Shown one piece after another: positions 26,538 through 35,786 of a stretch of 64,000 bases of DNA (its first letter is position 1; every line of letters starts with the position of its first letter). Source of the stretch: Rosettibacter sp964572725. Lineage in GTDB: Bacteria; Bacteroidota; Ignavibacteria; Ignavibacteriales; Melioribacteraceae. The stretch spans positions 1 to 64,000 of the forward strand of contig CAZNFW010000002.1 of assembly GCA_964572725.1 (NCBI GenBank), in the 5' to 3' direction. The notes under the pieces are model-generated. The model searched no databases. It saw only the letters and a program-made list of their open reading frames with translations, and was not told the origin of the DNA. Position numbers and translations under genes: made by a program.

Positions 26538-27632
26538 TTAAGCTTTGTAATATTGGATTCCATTATTCAATGCATAAACTACATCTTCTTTGCTGGCTTC
26601 AATATCAACTACTAATTGCCCGGCTTTTTTCAACAACACAAATTTAATTTTTGCATCCTTGTTCTTTTTGTCTCGTTTCATAATGTTATAAAGTTTTTCA
26701 GGATTGTATTTTTGAATATCAATTGAATCAGAAAATTTGAGAAGAAAAGGGAGGTAATCTTCAAGCTTAGAATCATTAAGAAGATTTATTTTGTTTGAAA
26801 GATGAAGTGCACAAGCAATTCCAACAATTACAGCCTGTCCGTGTTTTATATTGTGTTTTTGTTCAATTTCAATTGCATGAGCAAATGTGTGTCCGAGATT
26901 TAAGATTTTTCTTAAGCCCGATTTTTCTTTCTCATCATTTTTTACAATGTCGCCTTTGAATTGAACACATTTTTTAATTACATCTTCAATAACATTGTTA
27001 TTAATATCAAGAAGTTTCTGAAGTTTATTTTTTATTTCATAATAAAAATCATCACCAATGAGCAGTCCATATTTTACAATTTCTCCTATGCCGCAAATTA
27101 TTTCATCACGAGGCAGAGTTTTGAGAAAATTTGTATCAATCAACACTAATTCCGGCTGATAAAATGAACCAATAATATTTTTTGTGTTGCCAAAATTAAT
27201 TCCAGTTTTACCGCCGACAGAACTATCCACCATGGCAAGCAAAGTTGTTGGCACCTGAATGTATTTTATTCCTCTTGAAAAAGTTGATGCAGCAAATGAA
27301 GCAATATCCCCAGTTATTCCTCCGCCAATTGAAATCAGCAATGTATCTCTTCCAAAATTATTTTTAATTAATTGAGAAAATATTTTTTTGAGTGAATTAA
27401 AAGATTTATTTTCTTCTGTTGCTTCGTATATGTGAAGGAATTTTTTACTATCAAGTTTTTCATAAAATGATGAAATAACATTTTGATGATTCAGGAAAAG
27501 GTTTTTATCAACTACGAGGAAAATATTTTTATGGGCTTTTATGATTTCAAAATCAATAAGTTTATTGAAAATGCTGCTGCCTATAAAAACTTGATAAGAG
27601 TTGTTAGGAATTTTTATATCAATCTTTTTCAT
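26538..27632 (-). CDS. aroB: 3-dehydroquinate synthase
   Basis: Second step of the shikimate pathway: DAHP to 3-dehydroquinate, NAD-dependent. 364 residues. The glycine-rich NAD loop (SIGGGITGDIASFAAS, about 100-115), the substrate segment RGIKYIQVPTTLLAMVDSSVGGKTGIN (two pieces, about 119-145) and the metal ligands GEIVKYG (E about 182), HTFAHAIE (H about 249) and the HGQAVIVG (H about 264) are all there. Its start overlaps the end of aroK by 14 bases. With aroK it supplies chorismate to the men operon at 45-53 kb and to aromatic amino acids. Confidence 0.95.
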   Translation of the reverse strand: MKKIDIKIPNNSYQVFIGSSIFNKLIDFEIIKAHKNIFLVVDKNLFLNHQNVISSFYEKLDSKKFLHIYEATEENKSFNSLKKIFSQLIKNNFGRDTLLISIGGGITGDIASFAASTFSRGIKYIQVPTTLLAMVDSSVGGKTGINFGNTKNIIGSFYQPELVLIDTNFLKTLPRDEIICGIGEIVKYGLLIGDDFYYEIKNKLQKLLDINNNVIEDVIKKCVQFKGDIVKNDEKEKSGLRKILNLGHTFAHAIEIEQKHNIKHGQAVIVGIACALHLSNKINLLNDSKLEDYLPFLLKFSDSIDIQKYNPEKLYNIMKRDKKNKDAKIKFVLLKKAGQLVVDIEASKEDVVYALNNGIQYYKA

Positions 27633-28161
27633 TTATTATTCTCATTATTTTTTTTGCAATGTTATCCACAGTAATTCCAATTGGTGTTAGATTGGTTTCG
27701 ATTATTAAATCTGCTTTTTCATAAAATGGTTTTCTTTTTTCGAGGAGTTCGTTAATTCTTTTTATAAATTCCTCTTTTGGTGTTTCGTTTAAGACAAATT
27801 CACGCAATAAAGGTCTGTCGGTTTTGCTTTTAATTCTTTTGTAAATTTCTTCTGGGGAAACTTTTAGATAAACAATTTTGCCTGTGTTTTTCATTAGTTC
27901 ATAATTTTGGGGAAAAGTTATAGTTCCTCCTCCAAGAGAAATAACAACATTGTCTTTTTGAATTAATTTTTGGAGAATCTCACTTTCAAGATTACGAAAA
28001 TAAGGTTCTCCTTTTTTTTCAAATATCTCTACGATTGTGGATTTTTCGTGTTCTTCAATTTCCTGATCAAGGTCATAATAATCCAATCCTAGCACATTGG
28101 AAAGTATTGGTCCGATTGTGCTTTTTCCACTTGCCATAAATCCTGTTAAATAAATACGCAT
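27619..28161 (-). CDS. aroK: Shikimate kinase
   Basis: Phosphorylates shikimate at the 3-OH with ATP. 180 residues, normal size. P-loop GFMASGKS (7-14), shikimate-binding DLDQEIEEH (about 31-39, with the Asp-Arg set including RNLES), SLGGGTI (about 75-81) and the lid KSKTDRPLL (about 112-120). First gene of the aroK-aroB-GHL10-DUF192 unit; a TAnnTTTG box lies 22 bases upstream. Confidence 0.95.
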   Translation of the reverse strand: MRIYLTGFMASGKSTIGPILSNVLGLDYYDLDQEIEEHEKSTIVEIFEKKGEPYFRNLESEILQKLIQKDNVVISLGGGTITFPQNYELMKNTGKIVYLKVSPEEIYKRIKSKTDRPLLREFVLNETPKEEFIKRINELLEKRKPFYEKADLIIETNLTPIGITVDNIAKKIMRIINEKD

Positions 28162-28183
28162 ACTTTTTACAAAAATTTATTGG

Positions 28184-28191
28184 CAAATATA
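28184..28191 (-). promoter_or_regulatory. TAnnTTTG -7 box for aroK
   Basis: On the minus strand TATATTTG, 22 bases before the aroK start, the same distance as at gmhA. No clear -33 element. Confidence 0.45.
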
Positions 28192-28223
28192 AATAAACTT
28201 ATCTTACATTACATTAATTGAAA

Positions 28224-28919
28224 TTAAGGACGCAAACCAATTCCAATTGAAAAAGTAATTCCATCAACATTTACTTTTGTAGTAAATTTTTGTGAGTGTA
28301 TGTAGTAAGTTCTGTTTTTGTATAAAAAAGAATTACTTGAGTATTTGCTGCTCAATTCAATTTCAGGGTCACGGAATCTCATTTGGGTTCTGAAAAAAAT
28401 AAAATCATAAATTAAATATTCCATTGTAGCAGAAACCTGAATGCCATAACCAAGATTTACTCCATCATTTAATGCTGTTATATTTTCGAACTGACGAAGA
28501 CTTTTGCCAAAATAAAATCCAAATCCTCCGCCCATATAAAATTTGAAGTTATTAGTAGAGAATGGAAGATAATAATATAGACTTAATTCTAAAGGAATTA
28601 TTCTATATCCATCATTTATGTCGATGCTGATACTTCCGAGATTAAAATTTTTGTTGATAAAAGTTTTTTCCATTTTTTCTAACCATAAGCCGGTGTAAAG
28701 AGATTCGAAAATTTGAAATCGAATTTCAGTTGAAAAACTATAAATGTCTTCTAATTCATTATAAGCTGTTCTGACAATTAAATCAGAAGATTTTGGCTGT
28801 AAAAATAATTTTGAAGTGTTTGTGTAATTATAATTAATCGTAAAATCAAATTTTGAAATTATTTGTGAGCAAATTAATGTTGATGATAAACATATAATTA
28901 CAAAACTCTTATAGAGCAT
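28224..28919 (-). CDS. Probable outer-membrane beta-barrel protein, 231 residues
   Basis: Signal peptide (about 1-18, ...STLICSQ) followed by alternating short beta strands rich in Phe, Tyr and Gly (YYLPFSTNNFKFYMGGGFGFYFG, then LGYGIQVSATMEYLIYDFIFFRT), ending in a barrel-type strand TFSIGIGLRP. This pattern is that of small OmpW/OmpA-like barrels. No specific family is recognised, and whether it is a porin or a structural protein cannot be said. It lies between aroK and the foldase gene, on the same strand as both, with its own gap of 127 bases upstream that contains the foldase terminator. Confidence 0.7.
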   Translation of the reverse strand: MLYKSFVIICLSSTLICSQIISKFDFTINYNYTNTSKLFLQPKSSDLIVRTAYNELEDIYSFSTEIRFQIFESLYTGLWLEKMEKTFINKNFNLGSISIDINDGYRIIPLELSLYYYLPFSTNNFKFYMGGGFGFYFGKSLRQFENITALNDGVNLGYGIQVSATMEYLIYDFIFFRTQMRFRDPEIELSSKYSSNSFLYKNRTYYIHSQKFTTKVNVDGITFSIGIGLRP

Positions 28920-28992
28920 AAATAAGTTACAGCTAAAATTATTTTTTTAAATGTAATTATTTTTTTATTGGAGAGAAATGGTAAAAAGAATA

Positions 28993-29025
28993 ATAAAAAA
29001 AGCCGTGAGTTTTATTCACGGCTTT
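28993..29025 (-). terminator. Rho-independent terminator of the foldase gene
   Basis: Stem AAAGCCGTGA with TCACGGCTTT and a 7-base loop. On the minus strand it ends in a run of seven T. It lies 22 bases after the ppiD-like stop at 29047. Confidence 0.85.
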
Positions 29026-29046
29026 AAATTTCAGAGCTGTAATTTT

Positions 29047-31137
29047 TTATCGATAGAACAGATATCTGTTATCTACTATGTCAGCTTGTTTTTTAATTTC
29101 CTGAAGCCATAAATTAAGCAAGTAAGCTTTCTTGTTTTGAGCAAGTTCTCTTCTTATAGCAAGTTTTTGGAGTTCAAAAGTATTGGGGTCAAATTTTGTT
29201 CTGTATCTTACATTTATTAAATAAACTCCCATATTACCTTTTACAGGATGTGACCATTTATTAAGTTCACCTTTTAGAGCATAATCAGCAAATGCATATT
29301 CAGTTCCGAGATTTGGAATTGATCCTGCCGAAGTAAATTCAGCAGTAGAATCAATTCGTGCTTTATCCCAGACTGTTAGGGCTAATTGTTTATCACCGTT
29401 ATCGCCCAATTTTGCTCTGATTTGTTTTGCTATAGAAAGAGCTTTTTCAAATCTTTTTTCCTGAAGAACTTTTGTTCTTACAATGTTTTTGACTTCATCG
29501 AATTTTTTAAATCCAGCTTTTGTAACATCAGAGATTTTTACAACTACATAACCAGCAGGAACTTTAAACACATCACTTATTTCACCAAGTCCGTTTTCGA
29601 ATGTCCATTTAACAAGAGCTTTATTAACACCCAGACCCGGGATTGCCATTGCATCTTCAGTGAACGGCGGAGTTTCAATAACATCATATTTCATCAATTT
29701 TGCTTCTGATTCGAAGCCATTTTCTTTTGCTACGTATGCGAAATCTGTAGCATCTTGATAAAGCTTATCTAATGTAGAACCAGAAATTTGAATTTTGTTG
29801 ACAATTTTTTCTAATACAAAATCTTCGTTTAATTTGCCTGTAACTTTTATAATATGATAACCATAAACAGTTTTAACAGGTTTTTGAATAACCCCGATAT
29901 TTCCTTTGAAGCAGGCTTCTTCAAATTCTTTAACCATCTGGCCTTTTGTAAACCATCCCAAATCGCCGCCGTTTGAAGCAGAACCTGGGTCGTTCGATTT
30001 TGATTTTGCTAATGAAGCAAAATCGGCACCTTTTATTAATTCATTATAAATTTGATTTGCTTTTTCAAGATCTTCTTTATCATTTCCTGTTGAACGAACT
30101 AAAATATGTGAAGCTCGTACAGCTTCGTTCTTTGATTTTACTCGATCAATTAATTTATAAATTACATATCCTTCATAAGTAGCAATTGGTCCGATTACAT
30201 CACCTTTATTGGATTTTAAAAGAATATCCCTTGCTTGAACAGGAAGAGCTGTAATTGAAATTGTATCTCTTCTATAAGGCTGGTCGGAATAAATCTGAAC
30301 ATAAGATTTAAATGAAGCAGTATCGCTTTTAATTTTAGCAACAATAGCTTCAAGATTATTTTTTATGCCGATTGAATCACTCTTTGACGGCAGGCGGCGG
30401 AAAAGAACATATTTAAGTTTTCTGGATGGCTCTATTTTGTAATCTTCTTTATGATTTTCGTAATATTTTTTTAATTCTTCATCAGAAATTTTTATATCAT
30501 TTTCTGGAATGGTATTTACATTTACAAGGACATAATCAGCTCGCATTTTGATGTTTTGTCTGATAAAATGTTCTTTTACTTCTTCATCACCCACAATGAC
30601 CGAGGCAAATAAATATTCCTGAAGTTTTTGCTGCTGAAGTTGTTCTCTAATTAAATCTTCGTAGTAGAGAACAATTTGTTTATTTCTGGGGTCTCTGAGA
30701 GCCTGTTCATAAAGTTGTCTGTTAAAAACACCTGCAGAATCCGTAAATTGACGTCTTAATTCTTCAGGTGGATTGGGACCAAGTAAAGCTTCTCTTACTT
30801 CATCGTCTGTAACAACAATTCCAAATTCTTTAATTTTTTTCTGAAGTAATTTTTGAGTAACAATTGCATCCCAGACCTGGTCTCTAAAAAAATCCATTTG
30901 ACTTTCCTCAATCTGCTGGCCTGTCAGTCTTTCCTGATTTTCTTTGGCTCTTTCAACCATATTGGAGAATTCTTGATAAGAAACTTCCTCTCCATCAATA
31001 GAGCCGACGTTCTGAGAACGCTGTCCTAAGAATTCCAGAACTCTTGAATCTGAAATAACCATAAAAAGAACAAATAAACCGCCAACAAGAAGAATGAACC
31101 ACGGAGCTAAACTCCTCATTCTGGCCATCATCGCCAT
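29047..31137 (-). CDS. ppiD: PpiD/SurA-like periplasmic peptidyl-prolyl isomerase and chaperone
   Basis: Inner-membrane-anchored foldase for exported proteins. 696 residues from the ATG at 31137. One N-terminal membrane helix (about 10-27, WFILLVGGLFVLFMVI), a SurA-N-like chaperone region (about 45-230), and a parvulin domain (about 335-440) with VRASHILVRS, ADFASLAKSKSNDPGSASNGGDLGWF and VYGYHIIKV. A second, degenerate PPIase-like segment follows. Start choice: GGAGG at 31147-31151 lies 9 bases before this ATG, while the longer frame's TTG at 31146 abuts it with no spacing. It probably helps fold beta-barrel and T9SS cargo such as the proteins found elsewhere in this window. Confidence 0.9.
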   Translation of the reverse strand: MAMMARMRSLAPWFILLVGGLFVLFMVISDSRVLEFLGQRSQNVGSIDGEEVSYQEFSNMVERAKENQERLTGQQIEESQMDFFRDQVWDAIVTQKLLQKKIKEFGIVVTDDEVREALLGPNPPEELRRQFTDSAGVFNRQLYEQALRDPRNKQIVLYYEDLIREQLQQQKLQEYLFASVIVGDEEVKEHFIRQNIKMRADYVLVNVNTIPENDIKISDEELKKYYENHKEDYKIEPSRKLKYVLFRRLPSKSDSIGIKNNLEAIVAKIKSDTASFKSYVQIYSDQPYRRDTISITALPVQARDILLKSNKGDVIGPIATYEGYVIYKLIDRVKSKNEAVRASHILVRSTGNDKEDLEKANQIYNELIKGADFASLAKSKSNDPGSASNGGDLGWFTKGQMVKEFEEACFKGNIGVIQKPVKTVYGYHIIKVTGKLNEDFVLEKIVNKIQISGSTLDKLYQDATDFAYVAKENGFESEAKLMKYDVIETPPFTEDAMAIPGLGVNKALVKWTFENGLGEISDVFKVPAGYVVVKISDVTKAGFKKFDEVKNIVRTKVLQEKRFEKALSIAKQIRAKLGDNGDKQLALTVWDKARIDSTAEFTSAGSIPNLGTEYAFADYALKGELNKWSHPVKGNMGVYLINVRYRTKFDPNTFELQKLAIRRELAQNKKAYLLNLWLQEIKKQADIVDNRYLFYR

Positions 31138-31347
31138 ATAAATCAACCTCCGTTTAAAGAAAATATTAAATTTTAGGAAGTTAATTTAGATACACTGTTT
31201 ATTAAATGCAATTAAGAGTAAACATTATTTTCGTTGAAGAAATAAAAATACAAGCAGCTTCTTATTGAACTATTAAACATAAATTTTATTTGCGTATAAA
31301 ATTTTAGCCTCCTAATTTGGCATACAAAAATTTTTAGGTTTTACAGC

Positions 31348-31560
31348 ATGCCTACATTTTTTAATTCATGGCTGCCTTTCATTTATTTATATGCTGGAGG
31401 CGGAATTTTTTTTGTAGCAGGTTTAATATTAATCCGTAAAACTAAAGCACTTGATATGAGATTAAAACGACACCGCTTCTGGTGGAAAGTATTAATATTT
31501 GGATATTTTTACTTCATGGCATTCCATGCTTTTCTTATAATTGCTGCACTTTACTTGTGA
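31348..31560 (+). CDS. Small membrane protein, 70 residues, paired with a symporter
   Basis: Two membrane segments (about 8-27, and 46-68) joined by a basic loop (IRKTKALDMRLKRHRFWWK), so both ends likely face the outside by the positive-inside rule. No family recognised. It ends 7 bases before the symporter ATG at 31568, with no room for a separate promoter, so the two are co-transcribed. Small two-helix proteins just upstream of sodium:solute symporters are known in other bacteria as accessory subunits; that role here is inference. Confidence 0.7.
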   Translation: MPTFFNSWLPFIYLYAGGGIFFVAGLILIRKTKALDMRLKRHRFWWKVLIFGYFYFMAFHAFLIIAALYL

Positions 31561-31567
31561 GATTAAT

Positions 31568-33682
31568 ATGGCACAATTAAATAATATCGGTACGCAACTT
31601 GACTGGATAGTGCTTGTTATCTATATGATAACAATGCTTTTATTTGGTTCTTATTTTGCAAAATATAATAAAGACACAAATGATTTTTTCTTCGGTGGAA
31701 GAAGATTCAGCTGGTGGCTTATTGCCATGTCTATTGTTGCAACAGGCATCAGCAGTCATAGTTTTGTAAAATATTCTGCTATGGGATTTAAATATGGATT
31801 CTCATCTTCAATGTCATATATAAATGACTGGTTCTTTGTTCCATTCTTTATGTTTGGATGGCTGCCAATTATAATTTATTCAAAAATTCGTTCTATTCCT
31901 GAATACTTTGAAAGGAGATTTTCTCCCTCAGCCAGATTTCTTGTTACCATTCTTCAGTTGTTGTATTTAATTGGTTATGTAGGAATTGGTTTTCTTACGA
32001 TGGGGAAAGCAATTCTTCCGCTGATGCCAGAGAGTTTTACAATCTTTGGTGTTCAAATTCATGTAACTTTAATGGGCTTAATCTGGGTTACTGCACTTAT
32101 TACAGGAATTTATATAACTTTTGGTGGGCAGACAGCTGTTATCTTTACTGATTTAGTTCAGGGCATAATTTTACTTACAGCTGGATTGTTGGTATTCTTT
32201 CTGGGCATATCATATGTGGGTGGATGGTCTTCGTTCTGGAATTTACTTCCTACAAGCTGGAAACTTCCTTTTGCTGGATTCAATTCACCTGCTGAATTTA
32301 ATTCTGTCGGAACATTCTGGGAAGATGCTATTGCGGGCTCGGTTGGATTTTTGTTTATGAATATGGGATTGATTATGAGATTTATGGCTGCAAAAAATGT
32401 TCACGAAGGAAGAAAAGCAGCAGCTGTAAACATTCTTTTTATGCTTCCTATTTCTGCTGTTGTGGTAGGAGGTGCTGGATGGGTAGCAAAAGCAATTTCT
32501 GTTATGAACCCTAAAATTATTCCACCTGATGTAAATCCAGATTCAATTTTTATAGTTGTTTCAAATATACTTACAGGTCCAGGAGTATTTGGATTTGTGG
32601 TGGCAGCTATAGCCGCAGCTTTAATGTCCACAGTTAGTACTCTTATTAATGCTGCCTCGGCAATCTATATTAACGACGTGGATAGACCAATTAGAATTTG
32701 GCTTAAAAAATTAAGCAGAAGTGAACGACTTCAAGAAAAGAAAGCAATGTTAGTTGCGAGAATTTCTACAATTGGTCTTACATTGCTCGGAGTAATAGCT
32801 GTTTATGCGTTTATATCATACCCAACGATTTATCAGGCTCATGCTTTTTTTCATGCAACATTAACGCCTCCATTAATGGTTGCAATTTTTTTTGGTGCAT
32901 TCTGGAAAAAATTTACACCTGCTGGACTGATAACAACTGTTATTGGCGGAATTTCCTTAATGCTTCTTGGAAATAGATTTCCTTATGAGTTGATTAGACC
33001 TATAGCACATGGAACACCGTATGACCCTCTTCATCCATATACTTATATGAGTGCTCTTTATAATTTAATTGTTTGTGTTTCTCTTGCAGTAATTGTTACA
33101 ATTTTTCAGCGGCAATTAAAAAAACTTTCAGATATAATAATTAATTCTAAAAGGCATTTTATAATGTACCCAATAATTGCATTTGCAGCAATTATTGTTA
33201 TAATTGATATCCTCGTTGCTGTATTAAGACTGGAAACTTTTTCACTTGGATTTTTAATGACCTCAACAATTATTGCTTCATTCTTTGTCGCACTTATTTC
33301 AACTCATTATGTCAAATATGATGCTGAACGGCAAACTGAAGGACTTACTATCTGGTCTATTCATAAAGCTAAAGAATATTTCAAAGGAAGAAAATTAAAT
33401 GAGCGCGAAGGTGCAATTGTAAAAGTCCATTGGAAATTAGTTAATGATGACAATGAAGATATATTAAATTTTTCAAAAAAAGATATGCATAAAATGGCTG
33501 CTGAGCCGGGCGACCTTGTTTATCTTTCTGATGCACGTAAGTATCTTGGCGGTTTAAAATCTGTTCACTCGGTTTATGGAGAACCTCATGATGAAGATGG
33601 GGTAGTTTATATAAGAAAGAGACATTTTGAACACGGCTTGTTTATTGAAGGTAAACTGCTTGTTGCAGAAAAAGAAATGTAA
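31568..33682 (+). CDS. Sodium:solute symporter (SSS family)
   Basis: 704 residues, about 13 membrane segments (LVIYMITMLLFGSYFA onwards) followed by a ~100-residue soluble C-terminus from about 600 (KEYFKGRKLNEREGAIVKVHW to KLLVAEKEM). SSS features include NDFFFGGRRFSWW, GISSHSFVKYSAMGFKYG in the first helices, FGGQTAVIFTDLVQG and AALMSTVSTLINAASAIY. I start at 31568 (MAQLNNIG) because the frame's earlier ATG at 31541 lies inside the preceding gene. The solute is unknown. The charged C-terminal domain after the last helix is not part of the standard transporter fold and may be regulatory. Confidence 0.9.
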   Translation: MAQLNNIGTQLDWIVLVIYMITMLLFGSYFAKYNKDTNDFFFGGRRFSWWLIAMSIVATGISSHSFVKYSAMGFKYGFSSSMSYINDWFFVPFFMFGWLPIIIYSKIRSIPEYFERRFSPSARFLVTILQLLYLIGYVGIGFLTMGKAILPLMPESFTIFGVQIHVTLMGLIWVTALITGIYITFGGQTAVIFTDLVQGIILLTAGLLVFFLGISYVGGWSSFWNLLPTSWKLPFAGFNSPAEFNSVGTFWEDAIAGSVGFLFMNMGLIMRFMAAKNVHEGRKAAAVNILFMLPISAVVVGGAGWVAKAISVMNPKIIPPDVNPDSIFIVVSNILTGPGVFGFVVAAIAAALMSTVSTLINAASAIYINDVDRPIRIWLKKLSRSERLQEKKAMLVARISTIGLTLLGVIAVYAFISYPTIYQAHAFFHATLTPPLMVAIFFGAFWKKFTPAGLITTVIGGISLMLLGNRFPYELIRPIAHGTPYDPLHPYTYMSALYNLIVCVSLAVIVTIFQRQLKKLSDIIINSKRHFIMYPIIAFAAIIVIIDILVAVLRLETFSLGFLMTSTIIASFFVALISTHYVKYDAERQTEGLTIWSIHKAKEYFKGRKLNEREGAIVKVHWKLVNDDNEDILNFSKKDMHKMAAEPGDLVYLSDARKYLGGLKSVHSVYGEPHDEDGVVYIRKRHFEHGLFIEGKLLVAEKEM

Positions 33683-33698
33683 AGAATAATTTTTACGA

Positions 33699-33723
33699 GT
33701 AACTTAGTTATGCGAAGTTAAGC
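33699..33723 (+). repeat. Possible degenerate GTAAC-headed palindromic element
   Basis: GTAACTTAGTT...CGAAGTTA has the head and a TAACTT/AAGTTA stem. It is divergent from the main copies. It could act as a weak hairpin after the symporter gene. Confidence 0.35.
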
Positions 33724-33782
33724 TTATATAATTTAAGAAATGTTAATCGGCTTTTAATCAAAATCTTTTACTGGAATTTTAA

Positions 33783-34262
33783 TCAATAACCAAACTTTTC
33801 TCTTAATTTTTTTTCTACTATAGGAGGAACAAATTCTGACACATTCCCATGAAACTGAGCAAGGTTTCTCACTATTGTTGAATTTAAGTAAGTATACTTA
33901 TCATGAGGCATTAATAAAATTGTAGTAATATCTCCAGCTAATTTTCTGTTCATCAGCGCCATCTGGAATTCATATTCGAAATCGCTAACTGCTCTTAATC
34001 CTCTTATTATTCCAACTGCACCTACTTGTTTTGCATGGTCAACGACGAGTCCGTCGAACGAATCAACAACAACATTCTTAAAATCTTTCAGACTTTCTTT
34101 CAGCATTTCTAATCTTTCTTCTACTGTAAATAATGCTGTTTTCATTGGATTGCGAGCTACGGTTACAACAACTTTGTCAAAAAGTTCGCTTGCTCTTTTT
34201 ACAATGTCAATATGACCATTGGTTACTGGGTCAAATGTTCCCGGATAAATTACTTTTGCCAT
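33783..34262 (-). CDS. coaD: Phosphopantetheine adenylyltransferase
   Basis: Penultimate step of coenzyme A synthesis: ATP + 4'-phosphopantetheine to dephospho-CoA. 159 residues, the standard length. Nucleotidyltransferase motif YPGTFDPVTNGHIDIVKRA (6-24, with the H-x-x-H-like TNGH), RGLRAVSDFEYEFQMALMN (about 89-107) and the C-terminal YLNSTIVRNLAQFHGNVSEFVPP. Last gene of the hrcA-to-coaD run; 27 bases from rsmD, so probably co-transcribed. Confidence 0.96.
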   Translation of the reverse strand: MAKVIYPGTFDPVTNGHIDIVKRASELFDKVVVTVARNPMKTALFTVEERLEMLKESLKDFKNVVVDSFDGLVVDHAKQVGAVGIIRGLRAVSDFEYEFQMALMNRKLAGDITTILLMPHDKYTYLNSTIVRNLAQFHGNVSEFVPPIVEKKLREKFGY

Positions 34263-34289
34263 GATAATCTCTCTAAATAATTGAAAAAT

Positions 34290-34844
34290 TTATAGTGATT
34301 TATTTCTGAATAAGTAAATTAAACTATCCCCAATTTTTTTGAAAGGTTCACATTGAAAATTTTCAATATCTTTTTCTTTAGTTTGTATAGACCTTTCAAC
34401 TAATAAAATTCCATTTTCACTTAAAAAATTTCGTTCAAGTAAATTGTGAACAACAGAATGAATATCGTCTTTAAAAAAAGGCGGGTCTGCTAAAATTAAA
34501 TCATATATTTCATGATTTTTCATTTTCGAAAATCTCAATGCTTCTGTTTTGAATATTTTGCATTTGTTTTCTGCATTAAGAGAAGAAATATTTTCTTTCA
34601 AAACTTTGACAACAAAAAAATCTTTTTCAACAAAATGAGCTGCTTCTGCACCGCGACTTAAAGCTTCTAAACCGAGAGAACCCGAACCTGCATAAATATC
34701 GCACACTTTAATTCCATCAAAATCTATTTGATTGCTCAGGTAGTTAAATAAAGATTCTTTGACTTTGTCTGTGGTTGGACGAACAAGTTTTGAATTCGGA
34801 AATTTTATTGTTCGTCCTTTATATGTTCCAGATATTATTCTCAT
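34290..34844 (-). CDS. rsmD: 16S rRNA (guanine-966-N2)-methyltransferase
   Basis: SAM-dependent methyltransferase acting on the 30S subunit. 184 residues. MRIISGTYKGRTI start, RPTTDKVKESLFNYL (about 22-36), SAM loop VCDIYAGSGSLGLEALSRGA (47-66) and the catalytic DLILADPPFF (about 117-126). It overlaps the PilM-like gene by 4 bases. The rsmD-coaD pairing is widespread in bacteria. Confidence 0.95.
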   Translation of the reverse strand: MRIISGTYKGRTIKFPNSKLVRPTTDKVKESLFNYLSNQIDFDGIKVCDIYAGSGSLGLEALSRGAEAAHFVEKDFFVVKVLKENISSLNAENKCKIFKTEALRFSKMKNHEIYDLILADPPFFKDDIHSVVHNLLERNFLSENGILLVERSIQTKEKDIENFQCEPFKKIGDSLIYLFRNKSL

Positions 34845-35770
34845 ATAACTCTCAAAGCCATTCCAGTTGCTGCTGTAAATGAATTAAACTGTGATGTATA
34901 AAATGGATTTTTCTTAAAGGATTCGTCAACTTTAAATCTTTCAAAAGGATTAATCTTTATTAATTTCTGATTTAGTTTTTCTTCCAGTTTTGAAATTGCC
35001 TCGTCGGTAATGTTTTGACCGCAAATTATTATCTGATTTGCAGAATTATATGTAATGCCATATTTCGAAAGTTGTGAAAAAATTTCATCAATAATGTTTG
35101 GAATTTTCAAAGTGTCAATAACTTTGTAATAAAATGGAAATTTATTTTCGATTGCCGCAAAGGAAGAATAATTCTGGTCAATATAAAAGCTGAATGTTAT
35201 TTTCTCTTCGTTTGTATTCTCTAATAAATGCAGGAATGCAGTAGAAGAAAGATGAGCATTATCAATATATTTTAGTTCGAGATTGTTTGATTTACAAAAT
35301 TTATTTATAGCATTTACAATTTTTTTATTTAGTGAAAAAACAATTGCATATTCTTCTCGCCGAATATGAGTTTTGTTTACATCAATATGTTGAATAAGAA
35401 ATTCATTGCTGTCTAAATATGGGTATAAAATTGACAATTCCCACTTGAAATGCTCGATTAAATCTTTCTTTGTAAGAATAGGGTCGAATGGTATTTCGAA
35501 AATAAAAAAGAATTCGTCTGGGAGTGAAAATGAAATATATTTAGAAACAGGATTTTTTTTTGAAATGATTTTGTTGAAAGATTCCTGAAGGTTTACAATC
35601 AGTTTAGATTCATTATCTGAATTTAAGCCCTTCGTAAAAGAAGGGCTTAAATTTTCTTTGAAGATTACCTGGTCAACATTTTCCAGATAAAATGAATTTT
35701 GTTTATAGCTTACCTCTACAAGTTGAAATTTGGTTTCTGTTAAATTTATGCCAATATGATTTTCAAACAC
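34841..35770 (-). CDS. PilM-like actin-fold protein (type IV pilus / type II secretion assembly)
   Basis: 309 residues. The fold signature is actin-like: start with IGINLTETKFQLVEV, a central KKDLIEHFKWELSI, ASFAAIE-like sugar/phosphate strand (SFYIDQNYSSFAAIENKF), IIICGQNITDEAISKL and a C-terminal NPFERFKVDES...FTAATGMALRVI that is very typical of PilM. PilM binds the N-terminus of PilN at the inner-membrane platform. A separate PilM-PilN fusion is encoded at 59.9-61.5 kb, so this is a second, stand-alone member. It is sandwiched between a pilin-like protein and rsmD. The assignment is from motif recognition and is divergent. Confidence 0.75.
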   Translation of the reverse strand: MFENHIGINLTETKFQLVEVSYKQNSFYLENVDQVIFKENLSPSFTKGLNSDNESKLIVNLQESFNKIISKKNPVSKYISFSLPDEFFFIFEIPFDPILTKKDLIEHFKWELSILYPYLDSNEFLIQHIDVNKTHIRREEYAIVFSLNKKIVNAINKFCKSNNLELKYIDNAHLSSTAFLHLLENTNEEKITFSFYIDQNYSSFAAIENKFPFYYKVIDTLKIPNIIDEIFSQLSKYGITYNSANQIIICGQNITDEAISKLEEKLNQKLIKINPFERFKVDESFKKNPFYTSQFNSFTAATGMALRVI

Positions 35771-35786
35771 ATTGACTCAAACAATT

